A program made the translations under genes and the position numbers. A stretch of DNA of 63,351 nt from Nostoc sp. LPT (GTDB lineage: Bacteria; Cyanobacteriota; Cyanobacteriia; Cyanobacteriales; Nostocaceae), in contig NZ_JABXKF010000185.1 of NCBI RefSeq assembly GCF_017115165.1, forward strand, positions 1-63,351, in the 5' to 3' direction. Positions 18,332 through 27,094 of this stretch are shown here, piece after piece; the stretch's first letter is position 1; each line of letters begins with the position of its first letter. Under the pieces are notes generated by a model. That model was given only the letters and a program-made list of their open reading frames with translations. It was not told the origin of the DNA and ran no database searches.

Positions 18332-19549
18332 CTAATAAAGAGATGCCAACACCTTATCAGCTGCTGCCCGGAATGCAGTTGCAGCACCAGCGCTCATATC
18401 CCGTGGCGCACAGATGCGATTTCTCACATAGGCGAGTGTGATAGCACCAATCGCAGCCGCAGTGGGATCGGCATTATCTTTACCACCCACGCGTCCCCAC
18501 GGTAATGCTGCACCATTGCCATTGATCAGATAGTCAGCCAGCAATCTGAGGTGAAAATCAACTGTTTCTTTAACGGCTGTTGTGTCGCCATTGACCGCCA
18601 AAGCTTGCACCCCGGAGTTTTTCAGAATATCTCCTAAAGCAACTTCTCGGTTATCAGTCAACCTCTCAGCCGCTTCTGCCCGAAATTGGATTTCTTGGCT
18701 AATAGTTGGGTCAAGGGGTAAGGGATTGCTGATTGGTGTCACGCCCCATCGGCGACGCAAAAGTAAATTGTTGGTGATATCATCCGATTTGACGCGGTGA
18801 TAGGCAAGACGCTGTTTGAGCGCTTCAAACCAAGCGTCGATCCGAGGATACCGAGGATTTCCCTTGAGGTGATATCCTTGATAAACGGGTAAGTTAGCCG
18901 CCAATCTGTCTAAATGGGGACTATAGGTAATATCTACGACGCTAAATGTTGACAAAAAGTAGGGACCAGGATACTTTCCGAGAAGTTGCTCCAGTTCATC
19001 TAGTTTCGTTTCAAAAGCTGCCTGTAAGCTTGCTAATTCATTCGGATCTTCCGAGGCTTGTCTGATAAATTTGTAGGCGATACCTATGACACTATTGGTT
19101 TCAGCATCCTCAAGCCACTGCCTAGCAACGGCGTTTTCCTCTGGGTCTTCAGGCAGCAAGCTTGGCCCAAATCGTTCTTCTAACGCTAACAGAATCTCTT
19201 TGGATTCATAAACTAACTTTCCCTCAATTTTCGCCGCCGGGACAAGGGTTGTAGGAACTAAATCAGTATACCATTTAGGCTTATTGCTCAAGTCGATAAA
19301 CTCTGTTGCAAAAGGAATTTCTTTTTCTTCGAGAGCAAACCAAACCCGTTCGCAAAATGGACACCAAGAGTTAGTATCGCGGTAGAGCAGTACTGGCGGT
19401 TCTGTATTTGGTGGCAGTTTATGGAGACTGCTAGGTATGGGAGCGGTAGAAGGATATTGTCCTGGTCTACGCACCCGTCGAGCCTGGGTATTTTTTTGGG
19501 CAATTTCTAATAGTTGTTCCCAATTAGGTACTGTGTCTTGAATTGACAT
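18332..19549 (-). CDS. Glutathione S-transferase family protein
   Basis: A 405-residue protein. After a 50-residue N-terminal extension comes a thioredoxin-fold GST N-domain with the redox-like motif SWCPFCERVW (Cys63, Cys66), which suggests an omega/glutaredoxin-like type. It is followed by an all-helical GST C-domain (about 150-270). The last 130 residues form an extra helical part outside the usual 220-residue GST, possibly for a partner or for dimerisation. Likely roles are thiol transfer or detoxification; the substrate is unknown. The gene is alone, flanked by repeat-rich spacers. Confidence 0.8.
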   Translation of the reverse strand: MSIQDTVPNWEQLLEIAQKNTQARRVRRPGQYPSTAPIPSSLHKLPPNTEPPVLLYRDTNSWCPFCERVWFALEEKEIPFATEFIDLSNKPKWYTDLVPTTLVPAAKIEGKLVYESKEILLALEERFGPSLLPEDPEENAVARQWLEDAETNSVIGIAYKFIRQASEDPNELASLQAAFETKLDELEQLLGKYPGPYFLSTFSVVDITYSPHLDRLAANLPVYQGYHLKGNPRYPRIDAWFEALKQRLAYHRVKSDDITNNLLLRRRWGVTPISNPLPLDPTISQEIQFRAEAAERLTDNREVALGDILKNSGVQALAVNGDTTAVKETVDFHLRLLADYLINGNGAALPWGRVGGKDNADPTAAAIGAITLAYVRNRICAPRDMSAGAATAFRAAADKVLASLY

Positions 19550-20398
19550 ATTTTACCTTAGTTTAAGTTAACTTGATTTCCACAAATGAGTCAGAGTTGA
19601 TTTATAAAGTAAATCTAAGTAGGGTGTGTTATGGCTTTAGCCTAAGGCACCGTACTGGTGTGGCAAGGCTAAATTGTCACAAAAAAATTGTAGTTGAGGA
19701 ACTAAACCCAACACTCGGATCGATGTAGGGTAACGCGAAAGCTCAACCCAATCTACATCTATTTTTTAATAGATAAAAAGCTAAATTTTTGAATTCTGAC
19801 CATTAACTACTGCAAATTTACGCGCTTACCGGAGTTAATGGTGATTATCACATGAAAATAGTTTGAAAGCAAGATTTAATATATCTACTTTTTGACTTAC
19901 TGAAGCCATCAAAATCAGAAAAATCTCTATTAATTCGAGTTATAGAGCAATACACTTGGTTAAGGCTAAAAACTAAAACTGGCGTAGGTTGGGGAGCCAC
20001 TGCGCCCTTGCAGTTTCCCGACTTGTACTCCTACGGAGAAGCAAGCTACGCGCAGCGTCTCCCCTTCTCCCAAAGGGAGAGGCTAACGCCAAGGGAGAAG
20101 AAAGTGGCGTTTGAGGAACGAAACCCAACATTATCAAAACTTTGTTGGGTAATACCGTTTCTTTGTAAAGCTGCGCCAAATTATATAATGGCTGGCTGTA
20201 TGCCTACTGGGTGCGATCGCCTGAAAAATACTGACCGACAGCAAAATCTATAACAACGGTTTCATGTTGCTACACTTGAACCGAGCAGGACTGGCATGAT
20301 GAAAGTGCGATCGCATCGCAGTCGGGCATAGCCAGCAAAAGCAGAACGTTTTTGTCAATATAGTAAATAATTCTTCGCCTGTCCGGTGATGCTGGACG
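19550..20398. other. Repeat-rich spacer without a gene
   Basis: About 850 bp in which I see no convincing gene. It carries fragments of well-spread cyanobacterial repeats: AGTAGGGTGTGTTA near 19620, variants of GAGGAACTAAACCCAACA at about 19695 and 20114, and an inverted block around 20060-20100 (TCTCCCAAAGGGAGA). Short reading frames here are explained by these repeats. Confidence 0.5.
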
Positions 20399-21661
20399 TT
20401 AGGGCTGAACTTCGCGCAGCCGACGCTCCAGAAAGCGGCGTTCGCTGTCATTACTGACTAGCATGAGCGCGAGCGCGTAGCTCTGTGCGGCTGACGCTAA
20501 GGCTCCGATGCGGCGCAGCATCTCGGCACGGGTGGCGTGAAATAGATGGTAGTCGTTAAGTTGGGGGGCAAGCCCATCAATGAGTCCGAGGGCCGTCTGA
20601 GGACTCTCTATCATTGAAATCGCCACCGCCCGGTTCAGCGACACAATTGGCGAGGGCTGCAAGCGTTCGAGCAAATCGTAGAGGCGGACAATTTGTAACC
20701 AGTCCGTTTCTTCTGCTTGTGCTGCCTGACAATGTAGTGCCGCGATCGCTGCTTGCACTGCAAACGAACCAATCTCGCCCCGCAATGCCTCTTCAACAAG
20801 CGGTAGCGCCTCAGCAATCTGCTGTTGGTTCCAGCGACGACGATCCTGATCTTCGAGCAACACCAGATCGCCTACCTCATCCAAACGGGCATCGCGCCGG
20901 GAGTCGTGCAGCAACATCAGCGCCAAGAGTGCAGTCACTTCTGAGGGCGGTTGCGGTGCCATCAACGTCCTCACGAGGCGACCCAGCCGAATCGCTTCTG
21001 TGCAGAGGTCAGCCCTCACCATCATCTCGCCCCTAGTCGTCGCGTAGCCCTCATTGAAAATCAGATAGATCGCCGTCAGCACTGCGTTTACCCGCACAGA
21101 CAGATCGGTTGTGTCCGGCACTTTATAGGGAATACCTGCATCCCGAATCTTGCGCTTGGCACGCACCAACCGTTGCGCCATCGTTGCCGTGGGGACGAGA
21201 AACGCCCGCGCAATTTCATCTGTCTCAAGTCCGCCCAGCAGGCGCAGTGTCAAAGCAACCTGCGCCTCGATCGCCAGTGCTGGATGGCAGCAAGTAAAGA
21301 TCAGTCGCAGCCGCTCGTCTGGAATTTCGTCTGTGTCGTAAGTTGACTCCTGGTGGGTTGGGATTAACCCGGAGGCGGCGTACCATTCCAATTTTTCCGT
21401 CAGCCGTGTCCGCCGTCGGAGGCGGTCAATGGCTTTGTATCGAGCTGTTTTGACAATCCACGCACGGGGGAGATCGGGCACGCCGCTAGACTGCCATTGA
21501 TTCACGGCGGCTATAAAGGCTTCCTGTACTGCTTCTTCAGCCACATCAAAATCCCCCACCAACCGGATAAGGATGGCGACGATCCGCCCCCATTCAGCCC
21601 GGTAAAGGGAGGCGATCGCTTGGTTTACGTCTGTTTTTGCGTTTGGGATTATACCTGACAT
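20399..21661 (-). CDS. ECF42-type RNA polymerase sigma factor with C-terminal TPR-like domain
   Basis: A 420-residue protein. Sigma region 2 is at about 17-85 (VAILIRLVGDFDVAEEAVQEAFIAAV, then PRAWIVKTARYKAIDRLRR), region 4 at about 120-175, and a long helical C-terminal extension of the DUF6596/TPR type runs to 420. This architecture is that of COG4941, the ECF42 group. In that group the extension replaces an anti-sigma factor and the gene is usually next to genes for DGPF (YciI-related) proteins. Here the divergent operon starts with exactly such a protein. It probably switches on that operon in response to an unknown signal. GC content is visibly higher than in neighbouring genes, suggesting horizontal acquisition. 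Confidence 0.85.
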   Translation of the reverse strand: MSGIIPNAKTDVNQAIASLYRAEWGRIVAILIRLVGDFDVAEEAVQEAFIAAVNQWQSSGVPDLPRAWIVKTARYKAIDRLRRRTRLTEKLEWYAASGLIPTHQESTYDTDEIPDERLRLIFTCCHPALAIEAQVALTLRLLGGLETDEIARAFLVPTATMAQRLVRAKRKIRDAGIPYKVPDTTDLSVRVNAVLTAIYLIFNEGYATTRGEMMVRADLCTEAIRLGRLVRTLMAPQPPSEVTALLALMLLHDSRRDARLDEVGDLVLLEDQDRRRWNQQQIAEALPLVEEALRGEIGSFAVQAAIAALHCQAAQAEETDWLQIVRLYDLLERLQPSPIVSLNRAVAISMIESPQTALGLIDGLAPQLNDYHLFHATRAEMLRRIGALASAAQSYALALMLVSNDSERRFLERRLREVQP

Positions 21662-21663
21662 AA

Positions 21664-21730
21664 AAAATTTTTGGCGAGGTGTCGATTTGAGGCAGCACCG
21701 TTCGACTTACTAACAAAGGGAAACAAGGGA
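21664..21730 (+). promoter_or_regulatory. Distal copy of duplicated promoter block (ECF42-type motif)
   Basis: The block contains TGTCGA (21680-21685), then 17 bases, then CGAC (21703-21706). As I recall it, ECF42 sigma factors recognise a TGTCGA -35 and a CGA(T/C) -10 element. The block points towards the DGPF operon and is repeated 94 bp downstream with only a few changes. Confidence 0.5.
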
Positions 21731-21757
21731 GGTATACCCCAATCGTACTAAACGATC

Positions 21758-21824
21758 AAAATTTTTGGCGGAGTGTCGATTTGAGTCAGCACCGTTCGAC
21801 TTACTAACAAAGGGAAACAACGGA
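21758..21824 (+). promoter_or_regulatory. Proximal copy of duplicated promoter block (ECF42-type motif)
   Basis: Second copy of the 67-bp block, period 94 bp. TGTCGA is at 21774-21779 and CGAC at 21797-21800, again 17 bases apart. Transcription would start about 25 bp before the ATG at 21834. This is the better placed of the two copies to drive the DGPF operon. Confidence 0.6.
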
Positions 21825-21833
21825 GACAACCCG

Positions 21834-22193
21834 ATGAAATATTTGCTGCTGATTTACTTGGAGGAAAATGCCCTCAGCCAAACCGAACGGGAACATTGTT
21901 ATGTAGAATCCGCGCAGCTGGCACAACAACTCAACTCGAAGGGGCAGTATCTCGCAACCGCCCCGCTCCACCCTGTGGCAACTGCAACCAGCGTTCGGGT
22001 GCGCGACGGCAAACCGCTAGTAACTGACGGGCCGTTTGCAGAAACTCGCGAACAATTGGGCGGTTTTTTTCTGATTAATGCTCAGGATCTCGACGAAGCG
22101 ATCGCGATCGCCGCCCGAATTCCAAGCGCACACGTCGGCACTGTTGAAATTCGACCTGTGATTGAAGTTGCAGGCTTGCCAGAGAATTCGTAA
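21834..22193 (+). CDS. DGPF/YciI-family protein
   Basis: A 119-residue protein. I use the ATG at 21834, because homologs begin at MKYLLLIYLEE and the upstream in-frame codons lie in the duplicated promoter block. It has the YCII-related fold and the name-giving motif DGPF in LVTDGPFAETREQLGGFFLI. Family proteins are small ferredoxin-like folds with a possible His/Asp active site; their biochemical role is unsettled. It is the first gene of an operon with an NTF2-like gene and two VOC genes, divergent from the ECF42 sigma gene. This is the standard genomic setting of ECF42 targets. Confidence 0.85.
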   Translation: MKYLLLIYLEENALSQTEREHCYVESAQLAQQLNSKGQYLATAPLHPVATATSVRVRDGKPLVTDGPFAETREQLGGFFLINAQDLDEAIAIAARIPSAHVGTVEIRPVIEVAGLPENS

Positions 22194-22222
22194 CTGCACT
22201 CAACCTCAACCCAAAAGGAGAG

Positions 22223-22672
22223 ATGACGATGACAACTAAAAACACGATCGCAACCAATGAAGTTCAGATTCGCCAACTAATTGCCGAGCAACAACGTGCC
22301 ATCTGCACCAAGGATGTTGAGCAAATTATGTCCCGTTATGCTAACGAGGTTATCGTCTTCGATGTTAAACCTCCTTTCCAAACCCAAGGAAAAGATGCTT
22401 GGGGTCAAGTGTGGTCAGAATGTTTGCCTTACTTCCCCGACAGCCTTGAAATTGAAACACGAGACCTCAAGATTACCGTCAGTGAAGACTTAGCGGTTGC
22501 ACATTGGCTATTTCGCTTCACAGGAACCCAAGACCATCCAGCAATGCAGACGTGGATGCGCGTCACCGCTGTCTGCCAGAAAAATCAAGGCGAATGGCAG
22601 ATATTACACGAACATCTCTCGGTTCCATTTGATCCAGAGACCTCTCAAGCTGTATTCACGCTAAACCCATAG
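22223..22672 (+). CDS. SnoaL/NTF2-like protein
   Basis: A 149-residue single-domain protein of the NTF2-like superfamily (SnoaL / DUF4440 type), with the pattern IRQLIAEQQRAICTKDVEQIMSRYANEVIVFDV at the start and a conserved W in the last strands. Such domains form a cone-shaped pocket used as enzyme or binding site; the ligand is unknown. An AAAGGAGAG ribosome-binding site precedes the ATG by a few bases. It follows the DGPF gene by 29 bp and so belongs to the same ECF42-linked operon. Confidence 0.8.
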   Translation: MTMTTKNTIATNEVQIRQLIAEQQRAICTKDVEQIMSRYANEVIVFDVKPPFQTQGKDAWGQVWSECLPYFPDSLEIETRDLKITVSEDLAVAHWLFRFTGTQDHPAMQTWMRVTAVCQKNQGEWQILHEHLSVPFDPETSQAVFTLNP

Positions 22673-22694
22673 CCTAATCTACTGAGCCAACGCC

Positions 22695-23105
22695 ATGAAA
22701 CTCAATCCTTATCTCATGTTCAACGGCAACTGTGAGGCAGCGTTCAAGTTCTATGAACACTGTCTTGGCGGCAAAATTGTCATGATGATGACCCACGGAG
22801 ATGCACCCTCAGCCGAGCATATACCTGCCGGATGGCATGACAAAATCATGCACGTCTGCCTCGATCTGGGCGATCGCCTCTTGATGGGGTCTGATAGTCC
22901 GCCTGGATATTTTGAAACACCCCAAGGCTTTTACGTGCAAATCAGCGTTGACGAGCCAGCGGAGGCAGAACGCATCTTTCAGACCCTGGCAGAAAACGGA
23001 AAAGTGAAGATGCCGATCGATCAAACTTTTTGGTCTGTCCGCTTTGGTATGTTGGTCGATCGATTCGGTATTCCGTGGATGGTCAACTGCCAGAAGACTG
23101 CTTGA
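22695..23105 (+). CDS. VOC-family protein (PhnB-like)
   Basis: A 136-residue protein beginning MKLNPYLMFNGNCEAAFKFYEHCLGG, the classic start of PhnB-like vicinal-oxygen-chelate proteins. Later come HVCLDLGDRLLMGSD and VRFGMLVDRFGIPWMVN. It is a dimeric glyoxalase-fold protein. Family members bind metals or small ligands, and some confer resistance to antibiotics or electrophiles; no activity can be assigned. The gene is 22 bp downstream of the NTF2-like gene in the operon controlled by the ECF42-like promoter block. Confidence 0.85.
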   Translation: MKLNPYLMFNGNCEAAFKFYEHCLGGKIVMMMTHGDAPSAEHIPAGWHDKIMHVCLDLGDRLLMGSDSPPGYFETPQGFYVQISVDEPAEAERIFQTLAENGKVKMPIDQTFWSVRFGMLVDRFGIPWMVNCQKTA

Positions 23106-23200
23106 CTTGTGGGGAGGCGCTTATGGGCGTCTTCCCTAGAGTAAAACCTCAGCGCTTTTTCGCCGATCTTTCACTGTGCAATAATTCAAAAGAAGAACCC

Positions 23201-23608
23201 ATGAGTACTCAAATTTTCGTTAATCTGCCAGTTAAAAACCTCAATCAATCGATCGAGTTCTTTACTCAACTCGGCTTTGAGTTTAATTCTCAATTCACTG
23301 ACGAAACTTCCACCTGTATGATTGTGTCCGAAAACATTTTCGTCATGCTTTTGACCCATGAGAAGTTTAAGACGTTTACTCCCAAAGAAATTTGTGATGC
23401 CACAAAAAGCACAGAAGTGCTTGTGTGTTTATCTTCTGATAGCCGAGAACAAGTCGATGAAATAGTTCGCAAGGCTGTCGCCGCTGGTGGAACAACCTAC
23501 AATGAACCGCAAGATCATGATTTTATGTATGGACATGGATTTGCTGACTTAGATGACCACATTTGGGAAATTATCTACATGGAGCCAAGCGCAATAAGTC
23601 AAGGTTGA
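23201..23608 (+). CDS. VOC-family protein (glyoxalase/bleomycin-resistance fold)
   Basis: A 135-residue protein, taken from the ATG at 23201 (MSTQIFVNLPVKNLNQSIEFFTQLGFEFN), which fits the usual start of this subfamily. The longer in-frame extension upstream runs back into the preceding gene and is not real. The C-terminal pattern HGFADLDDHIWEIIYMEP is typical of glyoxalase-like proteins of the lactoylglutathione-lyase-related group. It is the last gene of the DGPF operon, 95 bp after the PhnB-like gene. Its own small spacer contains AAAGAAGAA just before the ATG. Confidence 0.85.
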   Translation: MSTQIFVNLPVKNLNQSIEFFTQLGFEFNSQFTDETSTCMIVSENIFVMLLTHEKFKTFTPKEICDATKSTEVLVCLSSDSREQVDEIVRKAVAAGGTTYNEPQDHDFMYGHGFADLDDHIWEIIYMEPSAISQG

Positions 23609-23628
23609 AAATTTCATGTTTGAGGAAT

Positions 23629-23690
23629 TATAGCAGTTCCCATTCAGATGTAGTACAACGTTATATCGCATTTGTATGGGAACCGCTATA
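23629..23690. repeat. Small inverted-repeat element between convergent genes
   Basis: TATAGCAGTTCCCAT (23629-23643) is inverted at 23676-23690 as ATGGGAACCGCTATA, with one mismatch and about 30 bp between the arms. It sits between two convergent genes and may serve as a two-way terminator. It resembles a miniature dispersed element. Confidence 0.65.
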
Positions 23691-23725
23691 GCTGTAATAC
23701 ACAAATGCAAATACTCCTATCTTCT

Positions 23726-24166
23726 TCAAATAGCTCTTTGCCGCAGATGTCGCCCATCAAATCCTTGCTTAATCCAATTCAGACATTCATATTCAGATTT
23801 GAATAACTTTGGAGCTGCAATATTATTCAATAACTCTGGTGGGTAATGGTCATAAAAATATTTATCTCCTTCTTGGAAGATGATAATTAAATTGTTCCGA
23901 TAAATGTAGCGAGACTTAAAACTATCTCCGCGATGAACAAACTCTGAATTTTGATCGATATGCTCTTTAGCAATATTAATGATGTTAATAACGCCACTTC
24001 CATAGATTCCTGCTGGATTTTCTGCTTTATGAAATTGGTTTCTGTGCCCAATTTCAGATAACAATTTATACGAATAAATTTCGTAATTATCCGCCTTCCC
24101 AAAAATAAATGGAATGATGAGATATCCTTTATATGAGACTGAATTTTCATAAAGAAGACGACTCAT
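23726..24166 (-). CDS. Hypothetical protein
   Basis: About 146 residues, taken from the ATG at 24164-24166 because a perfect AGGAGG ribosome-binding site lies just upstream of it (cctcct at 24172-24177 on the plus strand). The longer in-frame extension has no such site. I do not recognise the protein. It has no signal peptide or membrane helix, is rich in Tyr, Asn and Ile, and has a C-terminal CLNWIKQGFDGRHLRQR that looks like a basic helix. It is convergent with the VOC operon. It resembles small orphan hypothetical proteins of cyanobacteria with no assigned role. Confidence 0.6.
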   Translation of the reverse strand: MSRLLYENSVSYKGYLIIPFIFGKADNYEIYSYKLLSEIGHRNQFHKAENPAGIYGSGVINIINIAKEHIDQNSEFVHRGDSFKSRYIYRNNLIIIFQEGDKYFYDHYPPELLNNIAAPKLFKSEYECLNWIKQGFDGRHLRQRAI

Positions 24167-24249
24167 CTCAACCTCCTTTGGTGGAACTGCTCTGAAAAAA
24201 TTTGCTTTAACAGAAAAGTATGACAATACCAATTATCTACTAAATACGC

Positions 24250-25104
24250 TCACCATAAACTGAGTTGATTGGGGGGATGCTCAAGGTTATTCCAAGGTAG
24301 GGGTAGAACTAGTGTACCACTTTGTTCCAATAGCTGTTGGAAGTGACGGGCTGTACTGGGCGATCGCGCTTCTATTGGACAATGGACAAAGAAATAAATT
24401 CGCACTCCCATCTGTAACCATTGCTGAATCTGCCTTACCCACTCTTCCATAAATGGCTGATTCACTGATAAATTCCGATGAGAAATAAACCGAATTAGAG
24501 TAAAAGATGTTGTCACACTCAATTGCAACGGTAATTTCGGTTTGCGCCGTTCCGATTGTAATTGGGGGTCATCATCTCCAGTGTAAATAGGGCGCGAGTC
24601 TAACAGTACCCTTCCGACACCTAACTTTTCTAAAAGCGTCGTCAAATTACTAGCATGGGGTTCCTTGAACCAGTCGGGATGGCGAACTTCCACTGCTAGG
24701 GGTGCTTCTGTACGTGGCCAAGCTTCCAGAAAGTTGGACAAATCGTCAAGTAATGCAGGTGCATAGCTGGGTGGTAACTGGGCAAACATTGGGCCAAGAT
24801 GCTTACCTAAAGGGCGCATCCCCTCCAGAAATTTTAAAGCAGCTGGTATATAAGGTTTTAGCAACCCTTGATGGGTAATATCTCGCGGTAATTTTAGACA
24901 AAATTCAAAACCTACTGGTGTTTCGGTAGCCCAACGGGTTACAGTTTCTTGGTTAGGCACGGCATAAAAGGTGGTGTTACCTTCTACAGTGGTGAAGCGA
25001 CGACTGTAGAGATGGAGAAAATCAGCAGTGCGAGTACCTTGGGGATAGAGTTCGCCTACCCAACCTTTATATGCCCAAACAGCACAACCGATAAAAAAGT
25101 TCAC
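24250..25104 (-). CDS. DUF72 domain-containing protein
   Basis: DUF72 (YecE-like) TIM-barrel protein. I prefer the GTG start at 25104, because homologs begin NFFIGCAVWAYKGWVGELYP and an AAGG site lies about 10 bp upstream. An ATG 27 codons further upstream (25185) is possible. Typical motifs are seen: FTTVEGNTTFYAVP, FEFCLKLPRDITH, VEVRHPDWF and the C-terminal VRIYFFVHCPIEARSP. The family is widespread, and its biochemical function is not established (endonuclease-IV-like barrel). The gene stands alone. Confidence in the family is high; in the start, moderate. Confidence 0.85.
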   Translation of the reverse strand: MNFFIGCAVWAYKGWVGELYPQGTRTADFLHLYSRRFTTVEGNTTFYAVPNQETVTRWATETPVGFEFCLKLPRDITHQGLLKPYIPAALKFLEGMRPLGKHLGPMFAQLPPSYAPALLDDLSNFLEAWPRTEAPLAVEVRHPDWFKEPHASNLTTLLEKLGVGRVLLDSRPIYTGDDDPQLQSERRKPKLPLQLSVTTSFTLIRFISHRNLSVNQPFMEEWVRQIQQWLQMGVRIYFFVHCPIEARSPSTARHFQQLLEQSGTLVLPLPWNNLEHPPNQLSLW

Positions 25105-25185
25105 AGTGCTTAAAAGCCTTGATGTATCAATATTCAATTTTACAGGCAGATTGTAGCAATGGATGAAGCTAGTACCGCAAGGCAA

Positions 25186-25721
25186 AAGTCACGCATTCAA
25201 AAGTCAAAAGTCACGCATAATTATATTCCAAGCTCTTGCGCCATTTGAAATGGTGAGGCAGTCGCTCAGAGGGGGTTCCCCCCATGAGGAACTGCCGTTA
25301 GCGCAGCGTTAGCGAGCCTGCGTTCGCGCAGCGTCTCGTAGAGAGCGTCACTCGTTAGCGCAGCGTTAGCGACGCAGGAGCGTCAGGGGTATGTTTATTT
25401 ACGCCATGCTGTACTAGGTCAAATTCCCGACTTGTTAAAAAAAATCACAGATTTTTTTCTCAAAATGCTTGATTGCTTTCTCATTTCGGTAGATTCAGCA
25501 AGCAAAAAGGCATATTGCTTTCTCTTTTCAGTAGATCGCGTATTCATTTTAGTGGTTTAGGCAAGCAAATAGGCATATAGCAGTTTTCAATTGCATTGCA
25601 TAGGAGTAATTTATGCACCAATACGTTTCAGTTAAGGGTTATTGGTATAGATAATTGGTTTTTTAAGACGCGATAAATCGCGTCTCTACATGAGGATTTT
25701 GGTGTTATGGCGCAACCTCAC
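25186..25721. other. Repeat-rich spacer
   Basis: About 540 bp without a gene. It holds GTTAGCGCAGCGTTAGCGA-type repeats (25299-25375) and two imperfect copies of a block starting TTGCTTTCTC and ending in an AGCAAA-AGGCATA sequence (about 25470-25580). It also contains the dispersed 60-bp palindromic element listed at 25631-25690. Confidence 0.5.
25631..25690. repeat. Dispersed 60-bp palindromic element, copy 1
   Basis: GTTAAGGGTTATTGGT, then AAGACGCGATAAATCGCGTCT with a self-complementary core. The same element occurs inverted at 59918-59977 in this window, and a shorter related palindrome is at 40540-40569. Confidence 0.7.
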
Positions 25722-26393
25722 TTATTGATAAATTGAACCATCAGGCATAATTGCCCCTGCTAAATTAGTCCCAACTAATTTAACCAGAAGACGCTCACCA
25801 GAGCGAATCCGCGCTCCCGTCAAGTCGGCTCCTCGCAAGTCGGCCCCACTGAGATCCGCTCCAATCAAATTAGCCGCGCGTAAATTCGCCTCCCTGAGAT
25901 CCGCTAAAAGTAGGTTTGCCCGAAATAAATTTGCTTCAGATAAATTTGCACCTCTAAGGTTGACTTTGTGCATAAAAGTATCACTGAGATTAGCACCACT
26001 CAAATTGGCATAACTCAGATTTCTGCCAGATAAGTCTTTATTGCTCAAATTTGCCCGACTGTAGTCTTTGCCGCTTAAATCTGAGTTTTGCTTTGGTGGT
26101 TTCTGGGTTGGTTGAGATGGTTTTTCCTGTTGAGGTGACGGTGAGTTATGTGTGGTTTGATATGTAGTTTGATGTGTGGTTTGAGGTTTGGTTTTTAGAG
26201 AGCGCAACTTTTCACGAGCTTCATTTATAGCTTTCAGCTTGTCTTGTGCTTTCTGCTGTAAACGGAGATTGTCTTTGGGAATGCGATCGGGATGCCAAAC
26301 AAAGACTAAATCTTTGTAAGCCTGGTTCACTTCTTCAAGTGTTGCTCCAGGCTCTAATTCCAAAACTCTATAGTACCGCTCCAGATCGCTCAT
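25722..26393 (-). CDS. J-domain protein fused to pentapeptide repeats
   Basis: A 223-residue protein. Residues 1-66 form a DnaJ J-domain (LERYYRVLELEPGATLEEVN) with the Hsp70-stimulating HPD motif in VWHPDRIP. A Gln/Thr/Pro-rich linker (about 67-105) follows. Then about 22 pentapeptide units (A(N/D)LSX, about 106-210) form a right-handed beta-helix. The fusion suggests that the pentapeptide part picks a client or site and the J-domain recruits DnaK there. Cyanobacteria carry several such fusions. It is transcribed alone; its neighbours are unrelated. Confidence 0.87.
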   Translation of the reverse strand: MSDLERYYRVLELEPGATLEEVNQAYKDLVFVWHPDRIPKDNLRLQQKAQDKLKAINEAREKLRSLKTKPQTTHQTTYQTTHNSPSPQQEKPSQPTQKPPKQNSDLSGKDYSRANLSNKDLSGRNLSYANLSGANLSDTFMHKVNLRGANLSEANLFRANLLLADLREANLRAANLIGADLSGADLRGADLTGARIRSGERLLVKLVGTNLAGAIMPDGSIYQ

Positions 26394-26459
26394 ACGATAT
26401 TTTGGTGGACAATCAACTTAATTATGAGTGATGGAGTCATCTATACGCTGCATTATTTG

Positions 26460-26632
26460 TTAGGGATTATCGGGCATTGGGCATTGGGAATGGAGAAGAG
26501 ACAAGGTAGACAAGGAAGAGGGGGAGACTTGAGAGAGACTTGTTCAATAAAATTCTCCCTTGTCCCCAAGTCTCCCCTGCCCCTCTTCTCTCCACTCCTT
26601 CATCTTCCCATTTCTCCATTTCTCCATCGAGC
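26460..26632. repeat. Low-complexity and heptamer-like repeats
   Basis: Short GGGCATT repeats and pyrimidine/purine-rich stretches with partial self-complementarity (AGGGGGAGACTTG against CAAGTCTCCCCT) lie at the 3' end of the next gene. Confidence 0.5.
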
Positions 26633-27094
26633 GATCGCTCTAAAATATGCCGCAATTGGAATCTGATAGACTTCAATATAAATCCAAACAATAATTGATA
26701 AATGTGATAAAAAGGTTAATATTGTCCAAATATATGGCATCCAGGTAATGGGTTCTTTCAGATTAGCAGGAAAATAGTAAGCTACTATGCCAATTAGAGT
26801 AGTGGGAAAAATTATAAAAATTGCTGCTGCTAGTCCATAACCCCAACCTAATTCCACACCTTCCAATTGGCCTTCTGTCCAACTAAACCCATTCCAACGC
26901 CAAGTTAAAGGTGGTTGCCTAGAAGGCATCTTGATTTGCTGTTGTTCTAAGTTGACTGTAAAAATCTCTTGGCAAAAGTCACAAGCCATAGCTTCCATCA
27001 ATGGCATGTGAGAAATCTTACCTATTCGACAGACTGGGCAGGGATAAGCTCCATAATAGTCGAAAGATTGGGTTAAGATTTTGGAACTGGGCAT
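26600..27094 (-). CDS. Hypothetical zinc-ribbon membrane protein
   Basis: A 164-residue protein. The N-terminal zinc ribbon has four cysteines (CPVC near 18-21 and CDFC near 37-40). A central Trp-rich soluble part (PLTWRWNGFSWTEGQLEG) follows, then two hydrophobic helices (about 86-110 and 122-143) that should span the membrane. I know of no function. The last residues run into the low-complexity repeat region (RWRNGEMGR), so the original C-terminus may have been altered by the repeats. Both neighbours are unrelated. Confidence 0.6.
   Translation of the reverse strand: MPSSKILTQSFDYYGAYPCPVCRIGKISHMPLMEAMACDFCQEIFTVNLEQQQIKMPSRQPPLTWRWNGFSWTEGQLEGVELGWGYGLAAAIFIIFPTTLIGIVAYYFPANLKEPITWMPYIWTILTFLSHLSIIVWIYIEVYQIPIAAYFRAIARWRNGEMGR

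Noticed and set aside
19973..20253. Reading frames of 68-81 codons on both strands
   Set aside because: They are made of dispersed cyanobacterial repeats and hairpins.
20614..21346. Several plus-strand reading frames of 60-140 codons
   Set aside because: They lie antisense to the GC-richer sigma factor gene, lack ribosome-binding sites and give low-complexity proteins.
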